A stretch of 50,988 bases of DNA from Pedobacter sp. AK013 (lineage in GTDB: Bacteria; Bacteroidota; Bacteroidia; Sphingobacteriales; Sphingobacteriaceae): contig NZ_JACHCQ010000041.1 in NCBI RefSeq assembly GCF_014205835.1, forward strand, positions 1-50,988, given 5' to 3'. A model generated the notes under the pieces. It was given only the letters and a program-made list of their open reading frames with translations. It was not told the DNA's origin and made no database searches. The translations under genes and the position numbers were made by a program. This document shows, one piece after another, positions 24,462-32,495 of this stretch (position 1 is its first letter; each line of letters starts with the position of its first letter).

Positions 24462-27400
24462 ATGCACAAATTCAAAATTCAATTCTTAATTATGATGATG
24501 ATGTCTGCCGTACAGGCATATTCTCAATCGGGGAAGCCTAAGCCAATTATACCTTTGGCTCCTGAAGCAGCTGAATTTGCCAAGTATGGCTCCTTTCCAG
24601 TTTCACTAATCACAGGTACACCAAATATTGGGCTTCCTATCTACGACCTTAACACCGGATGGATTAAAATTCCTATTGGTTTAAGTTATAATGCTTCGGG
24701 CGTGCAGGTAAATCAAAGAGCCACTTGGGTTGGCCTTGGTTGGTCTTTAAACTCGGGTGGCGTAATTACCAGAACTATCAGGGGAAAAGCTGACGAATCC
24801 AATGGTGGATATTTTGAGTTGACTTATACAGCCGATCAGATTATGAACATGAATTCTCAAAATCAAACAGTTTTAAGAGGATTTGCAGATAATTCTTTTG
24901 ATACACACCCAGATATTTTTAATTACAACCTACCGGGAGGAAAAAGCGGCCGATTTATTTTTTCTAAAGACCTGAATAAATTTCAGTCTATTCCTGATGA
25001 GGGAATAGAAATAACGAGAAATAGTACCGAAAATATTTATACCATTAGAGATGTTGATGGCAAGAGGTACTTTTTTACAGCTAAACAGACAGCAGGTTCT
25101 GATGACAATGGATTAAAGATTAATACTCAATCCTGGTATATCACCAAAATATTAAATGCTGACCAAAGAGATTCTGTAGTTTTTACCTATGATACGACTC
25201 CCAATGGTGGAGTACAAGGAGAAGAAACTACTTATACCTCAACCCGTACTTATAAAAATTATGACAATTCAAATATGTGGACAAATGAAGGTGTTACCAC
25301 AACAGGGTCGAATTCCTTTACCAGCTATATGCAACCGGATGAGATTTTGTTTAAAAATGGTAAGATAAAATTTTACAGCGTTAACCCCCGGCAGGATTAT
25401 TCAGGTAGGATGTTAGATAGTGTTGTGATTTTTAGTAAAAAAGATAACAATTACATAAGGTTAGAAAAATATGTTTTAGATCACGATTATTTTGTTTCCA
25501 CAAACCCTAGTACGCGAGATTTTTATCGTTTACGCCTCAGTTCTTTTAGTAAGGTAAGCGTAAGTAACCCCAATGACAGACAGACACATACATTTGAGTA
25601 TAATAACATCACTTTACCTAAGTACAATTCAACAAGCCAGGATTTTTGGGGTTATTACAACGGTACACCTGAGTGGAATGATTTGCTGCCGAAATCGCTA
25701 CCTCGAGCACCTGAATTGGGGCTTTACCTGAACAATAATATGCCTATAGGTGTAGGTAACCGTGATGGTAATCCTGAATACGTGAAGGCTGGGGTTTTAG
25801 AAAAAATAGTTTTTCCGACTAAAGGTTACACCAGGTTTAATTTTGAATCGAACAATTACATTGGGCGAGATATCCAAAACAATATTGTTACCAATTCATT
25901 TGCCAATTTAAATAATTATGGTATAGGGAAGCGAAAGATCAGCACCGCAACGACCACATTTACCTGGCCAGAAAATGCTTATACAAATGAAGCCATTTTT
26001 ATCATAGAATTTTCTGCCCACACGAACCCAAGTGCAATTGATGTAGCACAAAAAGTAATCATAAAGGATTTAACAGGCGGAACACAGTGGATTTATGAAC
26101 ATACGGGTGACTTTACTCAAAACCAAACCATTAATCCAGGACTTATGCTGGTTCCAAACCATCAATACGAAATTAAAAGTTTAATTGATGATGTATCTGC
26201 CACTTATATTAAGATTAATGCCACTTCCAAATACATGGTTACTACCCAAGATAATAATATTAAATATGGAGGAGGCCTAAGAATAGCCGATATTACCAGT
26301 TTTGATGAAAACAATGTGATTAAAGGCAAAGATATATATACCTATTTTAGCAATCAAGGAGGAGCAAATGTTGGCGCTGTTACCCGGGATGATTTATCTA
26401 GAAATGAAAATTATTATCAGGTTGAAGAGGATCAATATCAGTGTGCAGGTGGTGCATGTACCTGTAATCCAAAAATAGTAAGGTACATTAATTACGTGGG
26501 GTCTCCAACCTACCCGTCTGGAGATTTTGCTGGAGGTAAGGTTGTTTACAATCAAGTAACCAAAACGAGTGTAGATGCGTTAGGTAAACCGAACGGAAAA
26601 TTGATGACTGAGTTTCGGACAGATGCAATATTAAATGCAAATTCAATCTACAACCCCAATACACCTGGCGGAAGAGATTATTTTGAAAATACTACTTACC
26701 AGGCAAGCCAACCTATTTACGAGGGTACTTACAAATATGATACGGCTTTAAATGACTTTAAACTTACAAATGCAAAAAACTATGCTTATTCAGGCTTAAA
26801 CGGTTATTCTGAAAGATTTGCTAATGTATTCCGAATTAGGTTTTTCCCTTTAGGAAGTTGCTCGTGGGAAGACGATGTAAGGTCTTTAGACTATCGCATA
26901 TCTATGAGTGCATTTAAACTTTCTTCCATTGAAGAAATTAATTATAATGATTCGGGAGATATCACCACTTTAACCAACCTATCTTACAATAATGTAAATT
27001 TACTGGTAAACCAAACCACAAAACAAAGCAGTAATGGTAAAATTTTTAAAACCATTAGTAAATATCCCAGCGACTATAGTGATGCTAGTTTCGGTTCGGA
27101 TTTGTTAAGAAATCAATTTGTTAATGACGTTGTATTAGATCAAACAGAATATGTAAATGATCAGTTAGTTTCGAGAGATGTTACCAATTATGCTAATTTT
27201 AATGGCATTATCAAGCCTTCGTTAATTCAGAAACTTTCTACCAGCACACAAGCACTGGAAGACAGGATTAAGTTTACAGATTATGATTACTTTGGCAATT
27301 TACGCTGTATCTATAATGTTGGGGGTGCTAAAACTGCTTATATATACAGCTATAATTCACTTTATCCCATAACAGAAATTAAAAACGCCGATTATGCCAG

Positions 27401-27683
27401 CATTGAATCAATACTTGGATCAGGTACTGTCAGTAATTTTGCTGCATCCGACCCTACAGATTTGGAGGTAAATTCATTGGTTAACACTTTGAGAAATTCT
27501 CCATTAATGAAGAATTCTCAGATTGCTTCCTATACCTACAAGCCTTTGGTGGGGATGACCAGCAGTACTGATGCCAAAGGCATGACCACCTATTACGAGT
27601 ACGATGCCTTTCAGCGTTTAAAAGCAGTAAAAGACCAGAACGGCAACATTTTAAAACAGACCGATTACCACTATAAAAACTAA
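24462..27683 (+). CDS. Rhs shell partner protein (upstream half of a two-gene Rhs module)
   Basis: A 1073-residue exported protein with signal peptide (residues 1-22, ending AYSQ). The start of the mature protein (FAKYGSFPVSLITGTPNIGL, then IPIGLSYNASGVQVNQRATW and VGLGWSLNSGG) is the common opening of Bacteroidota Rhs/YD-repeat proteins. YD-like repeats appear towards the end (DYDYFGNLRCIYN, YYEYDAFQRLKAVKDQNGN), and the protein stops in a YD repeat (QTDYHYKN). The next gene starts 8 bp later and continues the repeat type. The pair may form one shell from two chains, comparable to the B and C components of Tc toxins. The last ~45 codons are near-identical to the gene at 46752, while the rest has diverged strongly. 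Confidence 0.8.
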   Translation: MHKFKIQFLIMMMMSAVQAYSQSGKPKPIIPLAPEAAEFAKYGSFPVSLITGTPNIGLPIYDLNTGWIKIPIGLSYNASGVQVNQRATWVGLGWSLNSGGVITRTIRGKADESNGGYFELTYTADQIMNMNSQNQTVLRGFADNSFDTHPDIFNYNLPGGKSGRFIFSKDLNKFQSIPDEGIEITRNSTENIYTIRDVDGKRYFFTAKQTAGSDDNGLKINTQSWYITKILNADQRDSVVFTYDTTPNGGVQGEETTYTSTRTYKNYDNSNMWTNEGVTTTGSNSFTSYMQPDEILFKNGKIKFYSVNPRQDYSGRMLDSVVIFSKKDNNYIRLEKYVLDHDYFVSTNPSTRDFYRLRLSSFSKVSVSNPNDRQTHTFEYNNITLPKYNSTSQDFWGYYNGTPEWNDLLPKSLPRAPELGLYLNNNMPIGVGNRDGNPEYVKAGVLEKIVFPTKGYTRFNFESNNYIGRDIQNNIVTNSFANLNNYGIGKRKISTATTTFTWPENAYTNEAIFIIEFSAHTNPSAIDVAQKVIIKDLTGGTQWIYEHTGDFTQNQTINPGLMLVPNHQYEIKSLIDDVSATYIKINATSKYMVTTQDNNIKYGGGLRIADITSFDENNVIKGKDIYTYFSNQGGANVGAVTRDDLSRNENYYQVEEDQYQCAGGACTCNPKIVRYINYVGSPTYPSGDFAGGKVVYNQVTKTSVDALGKPNGKLMTEFRTDAILNANSIYNPNTPGGRDYFENTTYQASQPIYEGTYKYDTALNDFKLTNAKNYAYSGLNGYSERFANVFRIRFFPLGSCSWEDDVRSLDYRISMSAFKLSSIEEINYNDSGDITTLTNLSYNNVNLLVNQTTKQSSNGKIFKTISKYPSDYSDASFGSDLLRNQFVNDVVLDQTEYVNDQLVSRDVTNYANFNGIIKPSLIQKLSTSTQALEDRIKFTDYDYFGNLRCIYNVGGAKTAYIYSYNSLYPITEIKNADYASIESILGSGTVSNFAASDPTDLEVNSLVNTLRNSPLMKNSQIASYTYKPLVGMTSSTDAKGMTTYYEYDAFQRLKAVKDQNGNILKQTDYHYKN

Positions 27684-27691
27684 GACGCTCC

Positions 27692-30600
27692 ATGAAACAA
27701 CATCTAAAATATTTTTACGCTGTAGCAGCGCTATTGCTGCTTGTTGGCCGCTCTTCTGCCCAGAAAGTGGTATCGGTTTATAATGGCGAAAGCGAAATCA
27801 GTGCACCATCGAGTGTAACCCTTACCGATGGTTTCCATACCATGGGTCCGGTACGGATTTTTACCACGGGTTTGAGTTATCTGAACTGCCAGCCGCTCTC
27901 TTCAACGCCAAGTACCAACCAGAACTATATCAGTACGAAGATATTCAAACAGCCGGGCATAGACCCGAACAATCTTTCTGGTCGCAGCATTTGTGAGGTA
28001 AATGAAACGATCCAGTACTTCGATGGTTTGGGCAGGCCATTACAAACCGTTCAGGTTCAGGGTAGTCCGGGTTTTAAGGACATTGTACAGCCGGTTGCCT
28101 ATGATGCCTTTGGCCGCGAACAATTTAAATACCAGCCCTATGCCGCACAGACCGGAACCAATGGCAATTACCGTACAGCTGCGCTGGCCGATCAGCTGGC
28201 TTTTTACAACAGCCCAACGGCTGGGGTAAAAGCAACAGGTTATCCCTTTGCCGAAACGGTTTTCGAAGCCTCACCACTAAACCGGGTATTGCAGCAGGGT
28301 GCCCCAGGTGCAGATTGGCAAATTAACAGTGGGCATACCCTTAAAACCGATTATGGCACCAATACCCTGGATGAGGTAAAACTGTGGATCGTTAACAACG
28401 CTGGTAATGGTGCTGCAGCCAGTGTTTACGAGCCAGGAAAACTCTATAAAACCACTCTTAAGGACGAAAACTGGAAACCAGCAGATGTAAAGGCAGGTAC
28501 TACGGAAGAGTTCAAGGATTTTGAAGGGCGTGTGGTACTGAAACGGGTATGGGAAACCGATGACAAAAAGCTGAGTACCTATTACGTGTACGATGACCTG
28601 GGCAACCTGCGTTATGTGCTCCCACCGGCAGTAAACGAAAACGGGCAGGCAGCGTTAAGCACTTTTGACGAAAGCCAGACGGTTTTCGACCAGTTTATCT
28701 ACGGTTACCGTTACGATGGCCGCAAAAGGCTGGTGGAGAAGAAAATCCCTGGCAAGGGCTGGGAGTTTATGGTGTACAACAAACTCGACCAGGTGGTGAT
28801 GAGCCAGGATGCGAATCAACGAAACAAAAGCCCGCAGGAATGGCTGTATAGTAAATACGATGCCTTTGGCAGGATAGTAGCTACGGGGCTTTACGCGCAG
28901 GCGGGTACCACTGCCGACAACGGGGCGGTTCCCCAGCGTGGAGCGAAGGATGCCCTTCAGACCGGACTGGACAACCAGGCACAGCAGATTGCCAACGGTG
29001 ATGTTTCTATATCGTTATGGGAGACCCGCAATGGTACGGATTATGATTCAAAGTCCTTTCCACAGAGTGGAGGTAATTTGCTGACGGTAAGCTACTACGA
29101 CGATTATGATTTTGTAGATAATATCTTTGGCCAGCCCGGCCCAGGCCAGGCGCCTGCAGCACGGACCAAAAGCCTGCTGACAGGAACCAAGATAAAGAAC
29201 CTGGGTACAGGCGCCATGCTGCTTACCGTAAACTATTACGACCTGGAAGGGCGTATACTGCAGAGCAAGAGCAGCAACCACCTGAATGGTACCGATGTGG
29301 TAGACAATACCTGGAACTTTGATGGCAGCCTGAAAGCGAGCACGCGTACCCACACGGTAGGTGGGGCAGTTACCACCATTGCCAACCGCTACGAGTACGA
29401 TCATGTGGGCCGCAAGATCGCCACTTTCGAGAACATCAACGATAAAGGCGAAATTGCATTGAGCCACCTGGAGTATAACGAAATCGGGCAGCTGAGTAAA
29501 AAGAACCTGCACAACGATAGCCAGGCCACTACCTTTGCCTACAACGAGCGTGGCTGGATGAAGAACAGTACCTCCGATCAGTTCAGTATGGAATTGAAAT
29601 ATAACGATGGTATCCTTGCGCAGTTCAATGGCAATATCTCAGGTCAGAGTTATACCAACGGTACGGCCAATACATTCAGTTATACTTATGACAGACTGAA
29701 CCGCTTAACCAACTCGACAGCAGGCAACAACCTGGGCGAAGCCATTAGTTACGATATAATGGGCAATATTGCCAGTTTAACCCGCGACAATTTTGGTACG
29801 AACAATTATACCGGCTACAATGGCAACAGGTTAACAGCTATCAGTGGTTTTACCAACAGCAGTTATGGTTACGATGTGAATGGTAACCTCACCAGCGATA
29901 GCCAGAAGAACATCATTCTGGGGTACAACTTCCTTAATCTGCCACAAACGGTAAGTGGGAGTCAGAATTTAAACTATACTTACAGTGCTGCTGGCGAAAA
30001 ACTGAAAAAACAAAATGGAGGAACTACAACCGATTATGTTGGGGGCATCCAGTACACTAATGGAAATATAGATTTTATCCAGACCGAGGAGGGCTTAGCC
30101 CGTAGAAGTGGCAGTAATTACAGTTACGAATATAACCTGAGCGATCATTTGGGCAATGTAAGGGCAACTTTTTACCAGAACCCGACGACCAACCAACTGG
30201 AAGTACTGCAGCGTGATGATTACTATGCATTTGGGTTGAGAAAAGTTGCAACTGGGGGAACAAATAAATATCTTTACAATGGCAAGGAGTTGCAGGAAGA
30301 GTTGGGACAGTATGACTACGGCGCAAGGTTCTATGACCCTGTGATAGGCCGCTGGAACGTGGTAGATCCGTTGGCAGAGAAGTTTTATTCTATTAATCCA
30401 TATAATTATACGGACAACAATCCTGTAAATAATACCGATCCTGATGGGATGGATATTGTCTATGGAGCCAATTCAACCACCTATACAGGGGCAGATGCGC
30501 AGTCGGCGTTTTCCCAGTTGCAAAGCCAAATGTCTTCTAGGCAGAATAATGACCCGCCAGCTTGGTTACAGAAAGTGCTTAATTATTTCGGTTTTGGTAC

Positions 30601-31126
30601 TAAGGGGCCAAGGGATGCCCAAGAGGCTTCAGAACAAAGCGACAGACGGGAAGCATTGCTCTCTAATAACGCAAAAGTCGAAGAGAATATGAAAATTGCC
30701 GAAGATATTCCAGTAGCTGGTGGGCTATTGAAAATATCAAAAGGTGCAATGGGAACTTTTTCCGGAGGGAAAGATTATGGTTCGGTTGTTTCTGGGGGTG
30801 GTAACGTTTTGTTTGATATCGCTGGCGGTAGTATAGTGAAAAATGGTCTTAAGGTAATGACTAAAGATGTTCTAGGCCATATTTTTAGAAATGCTGTCGG
30901 TCACGTTAACCCCTCAACGGTAGAGTCAATGGGCAGGTATATAAAATTATTTGAGAATGTAGCTAGTGATACCAAAAATTTAAATTCAGCCGTTTTGTCC
31001 AATTATCAAAGAGGAGCTGGTGGTTTTCAGGGCTTTACTCAGACCTTTAAGAACGGAAAGCAAGTTTGGGTACAAACATTCAATGGGAAAATCATTAATG
31101 CAGGCGTAAACGTAGTGCCAAAATAG
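27692..31126 (+). CDS. Complete DUF6443-type Rhs protein with RNase-like toxin tip
   Basis: A 1144-residue protein with signal peptide (residues 1-23, ending RSSAQ). The DUF6443 region (VSVYNGESEISAPSSVTLTD, CEVNETIQYFDGLGRPLQTV) covers residues ~25-160, followed by many YD repeats. The core ends in YDYGARFYDPVIGRW at about residue 873. The tip (residues ~905-1144) has a hydrophobic stretch, then GHIFRNAVGHVNPST, FENVASDTKNLN and FTQTFKNGKQVWVQTFNGKI. The spaced histidines and the late strand pattern resemble BECR-fold (EndoU/barnase-like) RNase toxins, but I am not sure of the family. It is the only complete rhs gene in the window, and its core DNA matches the orphan cassettes at 1606 and 3958. 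Confidence 0.85.
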   Translation: MKQHLKYFYAVAALLLLVGRSSAQKVVSVYNGESEISAPSSVTLTDGFHTMGPVRIFTTGLSYLNCQPLSSTPSTNQNYISTKIFKQPGIDPNNLSGRSICEVNETIQYFDGLGRPLQTVQVQGSPGFKDIVQPVAYDAFGREQFKYQPYAAQTGTNGNYRTAALADQLAFYNSPTAGVKATGYPFAETVFEASPLNRVLQQGAPGADWQINSGHTLKTDYGTNTLDEVKLWIVNNAGNGAAASVYEPGKLYKTTLKDENWKPADVKAGTTEEFKDFEGRVVLKRVWETDDKKLSTYYVYDDLGNLRYVLPPAVNENGQAALSTFDESQTVFDQFIYGYRYDGRKRLVEKKIPGKGWEFMVYNKLDQVVMSQDANQRNKSPQEWLYSKYDAFGRIVATGLYAQAGTTADNGAVPQRGAKDALQTGLDNQAQQIANGDVSISLWETRNGTDYDSKSFPQSGGNLLTVSYYDDYDFVDNIFGQPGPGQAPAARTKSLLTGTKIKNLGTGAMLLTVNYYDLEGRILQSKSSNHLNGTDVVDNTWNFDGSLKASTRTHTVGGAVTTIANRYEYDHVGRKIATFENINDKGEIALSHLEYNEIGQLSKKNLHNDSQATTFAYNERGWMKNSTSDQFSMELKYNDGILAQFNGNISGQSYTNGTANTFSYTYDRLNRLTNSTAGNNLGEAISYDIMGNIASLTRDNFGTNNYTGYNGNRLTAISGFTNSSYGYDVNGNLTSDSQKNIILGYNFLNLPQTVSGSQNLNYTYSAAGEKLKKQNGGTTTDYVGGIQYTNGNIDFIQTEEGLARRSGSNYSYEYNLSDHLGNVRATFYQNPTTNQLEVLQRDDYYAFGLRKVATGGTNKYLYNGKELQEELGQYDYGARFYDPVIGRWNVVDPLAEKFYSINPYNYTDNNPVNNTDPDGMDIVYGANSTTYTGADAQSAFSQLQSQMSSRQNNDPPAWLQKVLNYFGFGTKGPRDAQEASEQSDRREALLSNNAKVEENMKIAEDIPVAGGLLKISKGAMGTFSGGKDYGSVVSGGGNVLFDIAGGSIVKNGLKVMTKDVLGHIFRNAVGHVNPSTVESMGRYIKLFENVASDTKNLNSAVLSNYQRGAGGFQGFTQTFKNGKQVWVQTFNGKIINAGVNVVPK
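29655..30372 (+). repeat. Rhs core repeat, copy 3 (in the complete gene)
   Basis: The region encoding FSYTYDRLNRLTN to GRWNVVDPLAEK. It is close to identical with 1606-2324 and 3958-4700, but codons 29990-30060 (KLKKQNGGTTTDYVGGIQYT) and 30240-30270 (an indel of several codons after FGLRK) differ. It provides the homology needed to exchange tips. Confidence 0.8.
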
Positions 31127-31146
31127 TTAAAAAACAGTATCAACAC

Positions 31147-31638
31147 ATGAATAAGGCAATAATAAAAGACATAGAAAAAAAGTATATTGAAGCAGTTAAA
31201 TGCTATGAGGAAGAGATAAATGGAAATAGTCATCCGGATATTAATTGTTTCATAAACTTAGCTTTTTTATACTGGTCATTTGCAACTGAACAAATTGAAT
31301 TTAATGAGCCCAATAAGATACCTGAGGAATGGAGTTTAATTGGAGGGGAAAATTTTCTGCCTACGCTTGACAAGGGACTGGAAAATTATCCTGGCAATTT
31401 GGAATTGATTTTTTGGAAGCAATACCTCTCATATAGGCTTTATATGACTGATTTTTCTGAGAATGACTGCAAGAGCCTGATAAAACAATATGGAAACGAG
31501 AATAGTCTGGTTCCCTATTTTTTTCTTTATCTCTTTGATGAAAAATCACATTCGGAAAAAATAAATGAGTTAAGGAAAATATGTAAAGGTCTGCCTACGG
31601 CAAAAAATATTTATATAAGTTCATTTATAGAGAATTGA
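31147..31638 (+). CDS. Putative immunity protein for the RNase-like Rhs tip
   Basis: A 163-residue, acidic, mostly helical protein without signal peptide or membrane segment, so cytoplasmic. This fits immunity against a nuclease that acts in the cytoplasm. Its helical pairs (KYIEAVKCYEEEING, CFINLAFLYWSFATEQ, LELIFWKQYLSYRLY) resemble TPR-like packing. It lies 20 bp after the toxin stop and ends just before the left boundary of the recombinase element. The family is unknown to me. Confidence 0.6.
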   Translation: MNKAIIKDIEKKYIEAVKCYEEEINGNSHPDINCFINLAFLYWSFATEQIEFNEPNKIPEEWSLIGGENFLPTLDKGLENYPGNLELIFWKQYLSYRLYMTDFSENDCKSLIKQYGNENSLVPYFFLYLFDEKSHSEKINELRKICKGLPTAKNIYISSFIEN

Positions 31639-31674
31639 TCCATCTAGTCTTAGCAGATATGAATATAATTGTAC

Positions 31675-31711
31675 CAAAGCCCAGCTGTTTAAAAACTGCT
31701 GGGCTTTGTCA
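31675..31711. terminator. Hairpin, probable bidirectional terminator
   Basis: CAAAGCCCAGC (31675-31685) pairs perfectly with GCTGGGCTTTG (31698-31708) across a TTTAAAAA-containing loop, followed by TCATTT. It can end both the forward immunity gene and the minus-strand gene at 31709. Its counterpart is at 5810-5846. Confidence 0.7.
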
Positions 31712-32049
31712 TTTCTGCAGGAGTCCAAGTTTAAGCAATCTTGCTTTGATTGCTCCGTAGGTGCGAAAATGCAGTTTGGCAAGCTGTGTAATCTTGATGC
31801 CTTCGTTAAAGCGTTGTGAGAGTAAGTTATCCTCTTGTCAATCCAGACTAAACCTCTGTTTCGTTTTTCGGTGAGGGCTTCGAGTTGGTTAACGGCGAAG
31901 AATAATGCCCTGATGATTTCGGGCTGGTTGTATGGGCTGTCTGCAGGGAATACTTCCCCGGTTACGGGGTCGGTGCCGGCTGCCAAAGCCTGGAGCATCT
32001 CCAGGTGGCGGTTTTTATCCTGCATAGGCTTTACCGGTTTTGGCATCAC
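31709..32049 (-). pseudogene. Small helix-turn-helix-like gene with a frameshift
   Basis: The N-terminal part reads LEMLQALAAGTDPVTGEVFP, then QPEIIRALFFAVNQLEALTE and KRNRGLVWIDK, a composition common in small Bacteroidota proteins. At about 31835-31840 a one-base deletion breaks the frame. In the next frame the expected ending appears: NLLSQRFNEGIKITQLAKLH, FRTYGAIKARLLKLGLLQK and TGA at 31709-31711. The repaired C-terminus has the spacing of a Myb- or HTH-like DNA-binding unit. Its start overlaps the end of the XRE gene, so the two are an operon. The same C-terminus survives as a relic at 5845-5939. Confidence 0.75.
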
Positions 32050-32350
32050 GGATGATTGCGTTAGCCAGGAAAAGGAGCTTGTCCTTAATGGAGGGTTCGA
32101 GTTCCTCTATTTCGTCAATAAGCTTTAGGGTCTGTTTATCAAAGCCTGTCTTGCTGCCTTCCCCGGCCAGGTAATCGAGCGATACTTCGAGTGTATCGGC
32201 TATCTTTTTGGCTACCTCAACCGATGGCGAAACCTCGTTTCGTTCGTACCTGCCGATAATCTCACGAGATACATTTGCCTGTTTGGCCAAATCGGCCTGA
32301 GAAAGCTTTTTGGCCTTGCGTAGGGTGGTTATTTTATCGCCTATGTTCAT
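32015..32350 (-). CDS. XRE-family (Cro/CI) repressor
   Basis: A 111-residue protein from ATG 32350 (MNIGDKITTLRKAKKLSQAD); a longer frame from 32392 would add a hydrophobic lead that does not belong to the family. Residues ~4-60 form a classic helix-turn-helix (LSQADLAKQANVSREIIGRY, then ERNEVSPSVEVAKKIADTLE). The C-terminal part is a short helix pair (LKLIDEIEELEPSIKDKLLF). It is divergent from the ATPase-recombinase operon and faces a palindrome in the shared promoter region, so it probably represses both its own gene and the operon. Confidence 0.9.
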   Translation of the reverse strand: MNIGDKITTLRKAKKLSQADLAKQANVSREIIGRYERNEVSPSVEVAKKIADTLEVSLDYLAGEGSKTGFDKQTLKLIDEIEELEPSIKDKLLFLANAIIRDAKTGKAYAG

Positions 32351-32389
32351 AATAATGCACAAAAGGATACTTAATCCAGTTGAATAGTT

Positions 32390-32462
32390 CAAATGTAGAG
32401 AACAAAAGTTAATAAATAAAATAATTGTTCTCTTGATAAAAACAAATCATTGTTTACATTTG
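32390..32462. promoter_or_regulatory. Divergent promoters with a palindromic operator
   Basis: On the plus strand, TTG at 32433-32435 and TACATTTG at 32455-32462, 19 bp apart, match the Bacteroidota promoter (TTTG-N19-TAnnTTTG). On the minus strand the same TACATTTG occurs (complement of 32390-32397). Between them AGAGAACAA (32397-32405) and TTGTTCTCT (32425-32433) form a perfect 9-bp inverted repeat that touches the plus-strand -33 box and the minus-strand -7 box. GAATAGTTC is repeated at 32382-32390 and 32467-32475. This layout fits autoregulated repression by the XRE protein. Confidence 0.75.
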
Positions 32463-32495
32463 TGCAGAATAGTTCTCATAAAACTTTTTATCCAC

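Noticed and set aside
29048..29512. Long antisense open frames within rhs genes (also 4399-4779 and 50105-50551)
   Set aside because: They are mirror frames of the strongly coding Rhs core, recur wherever that core is duplicated, and have no independent features.
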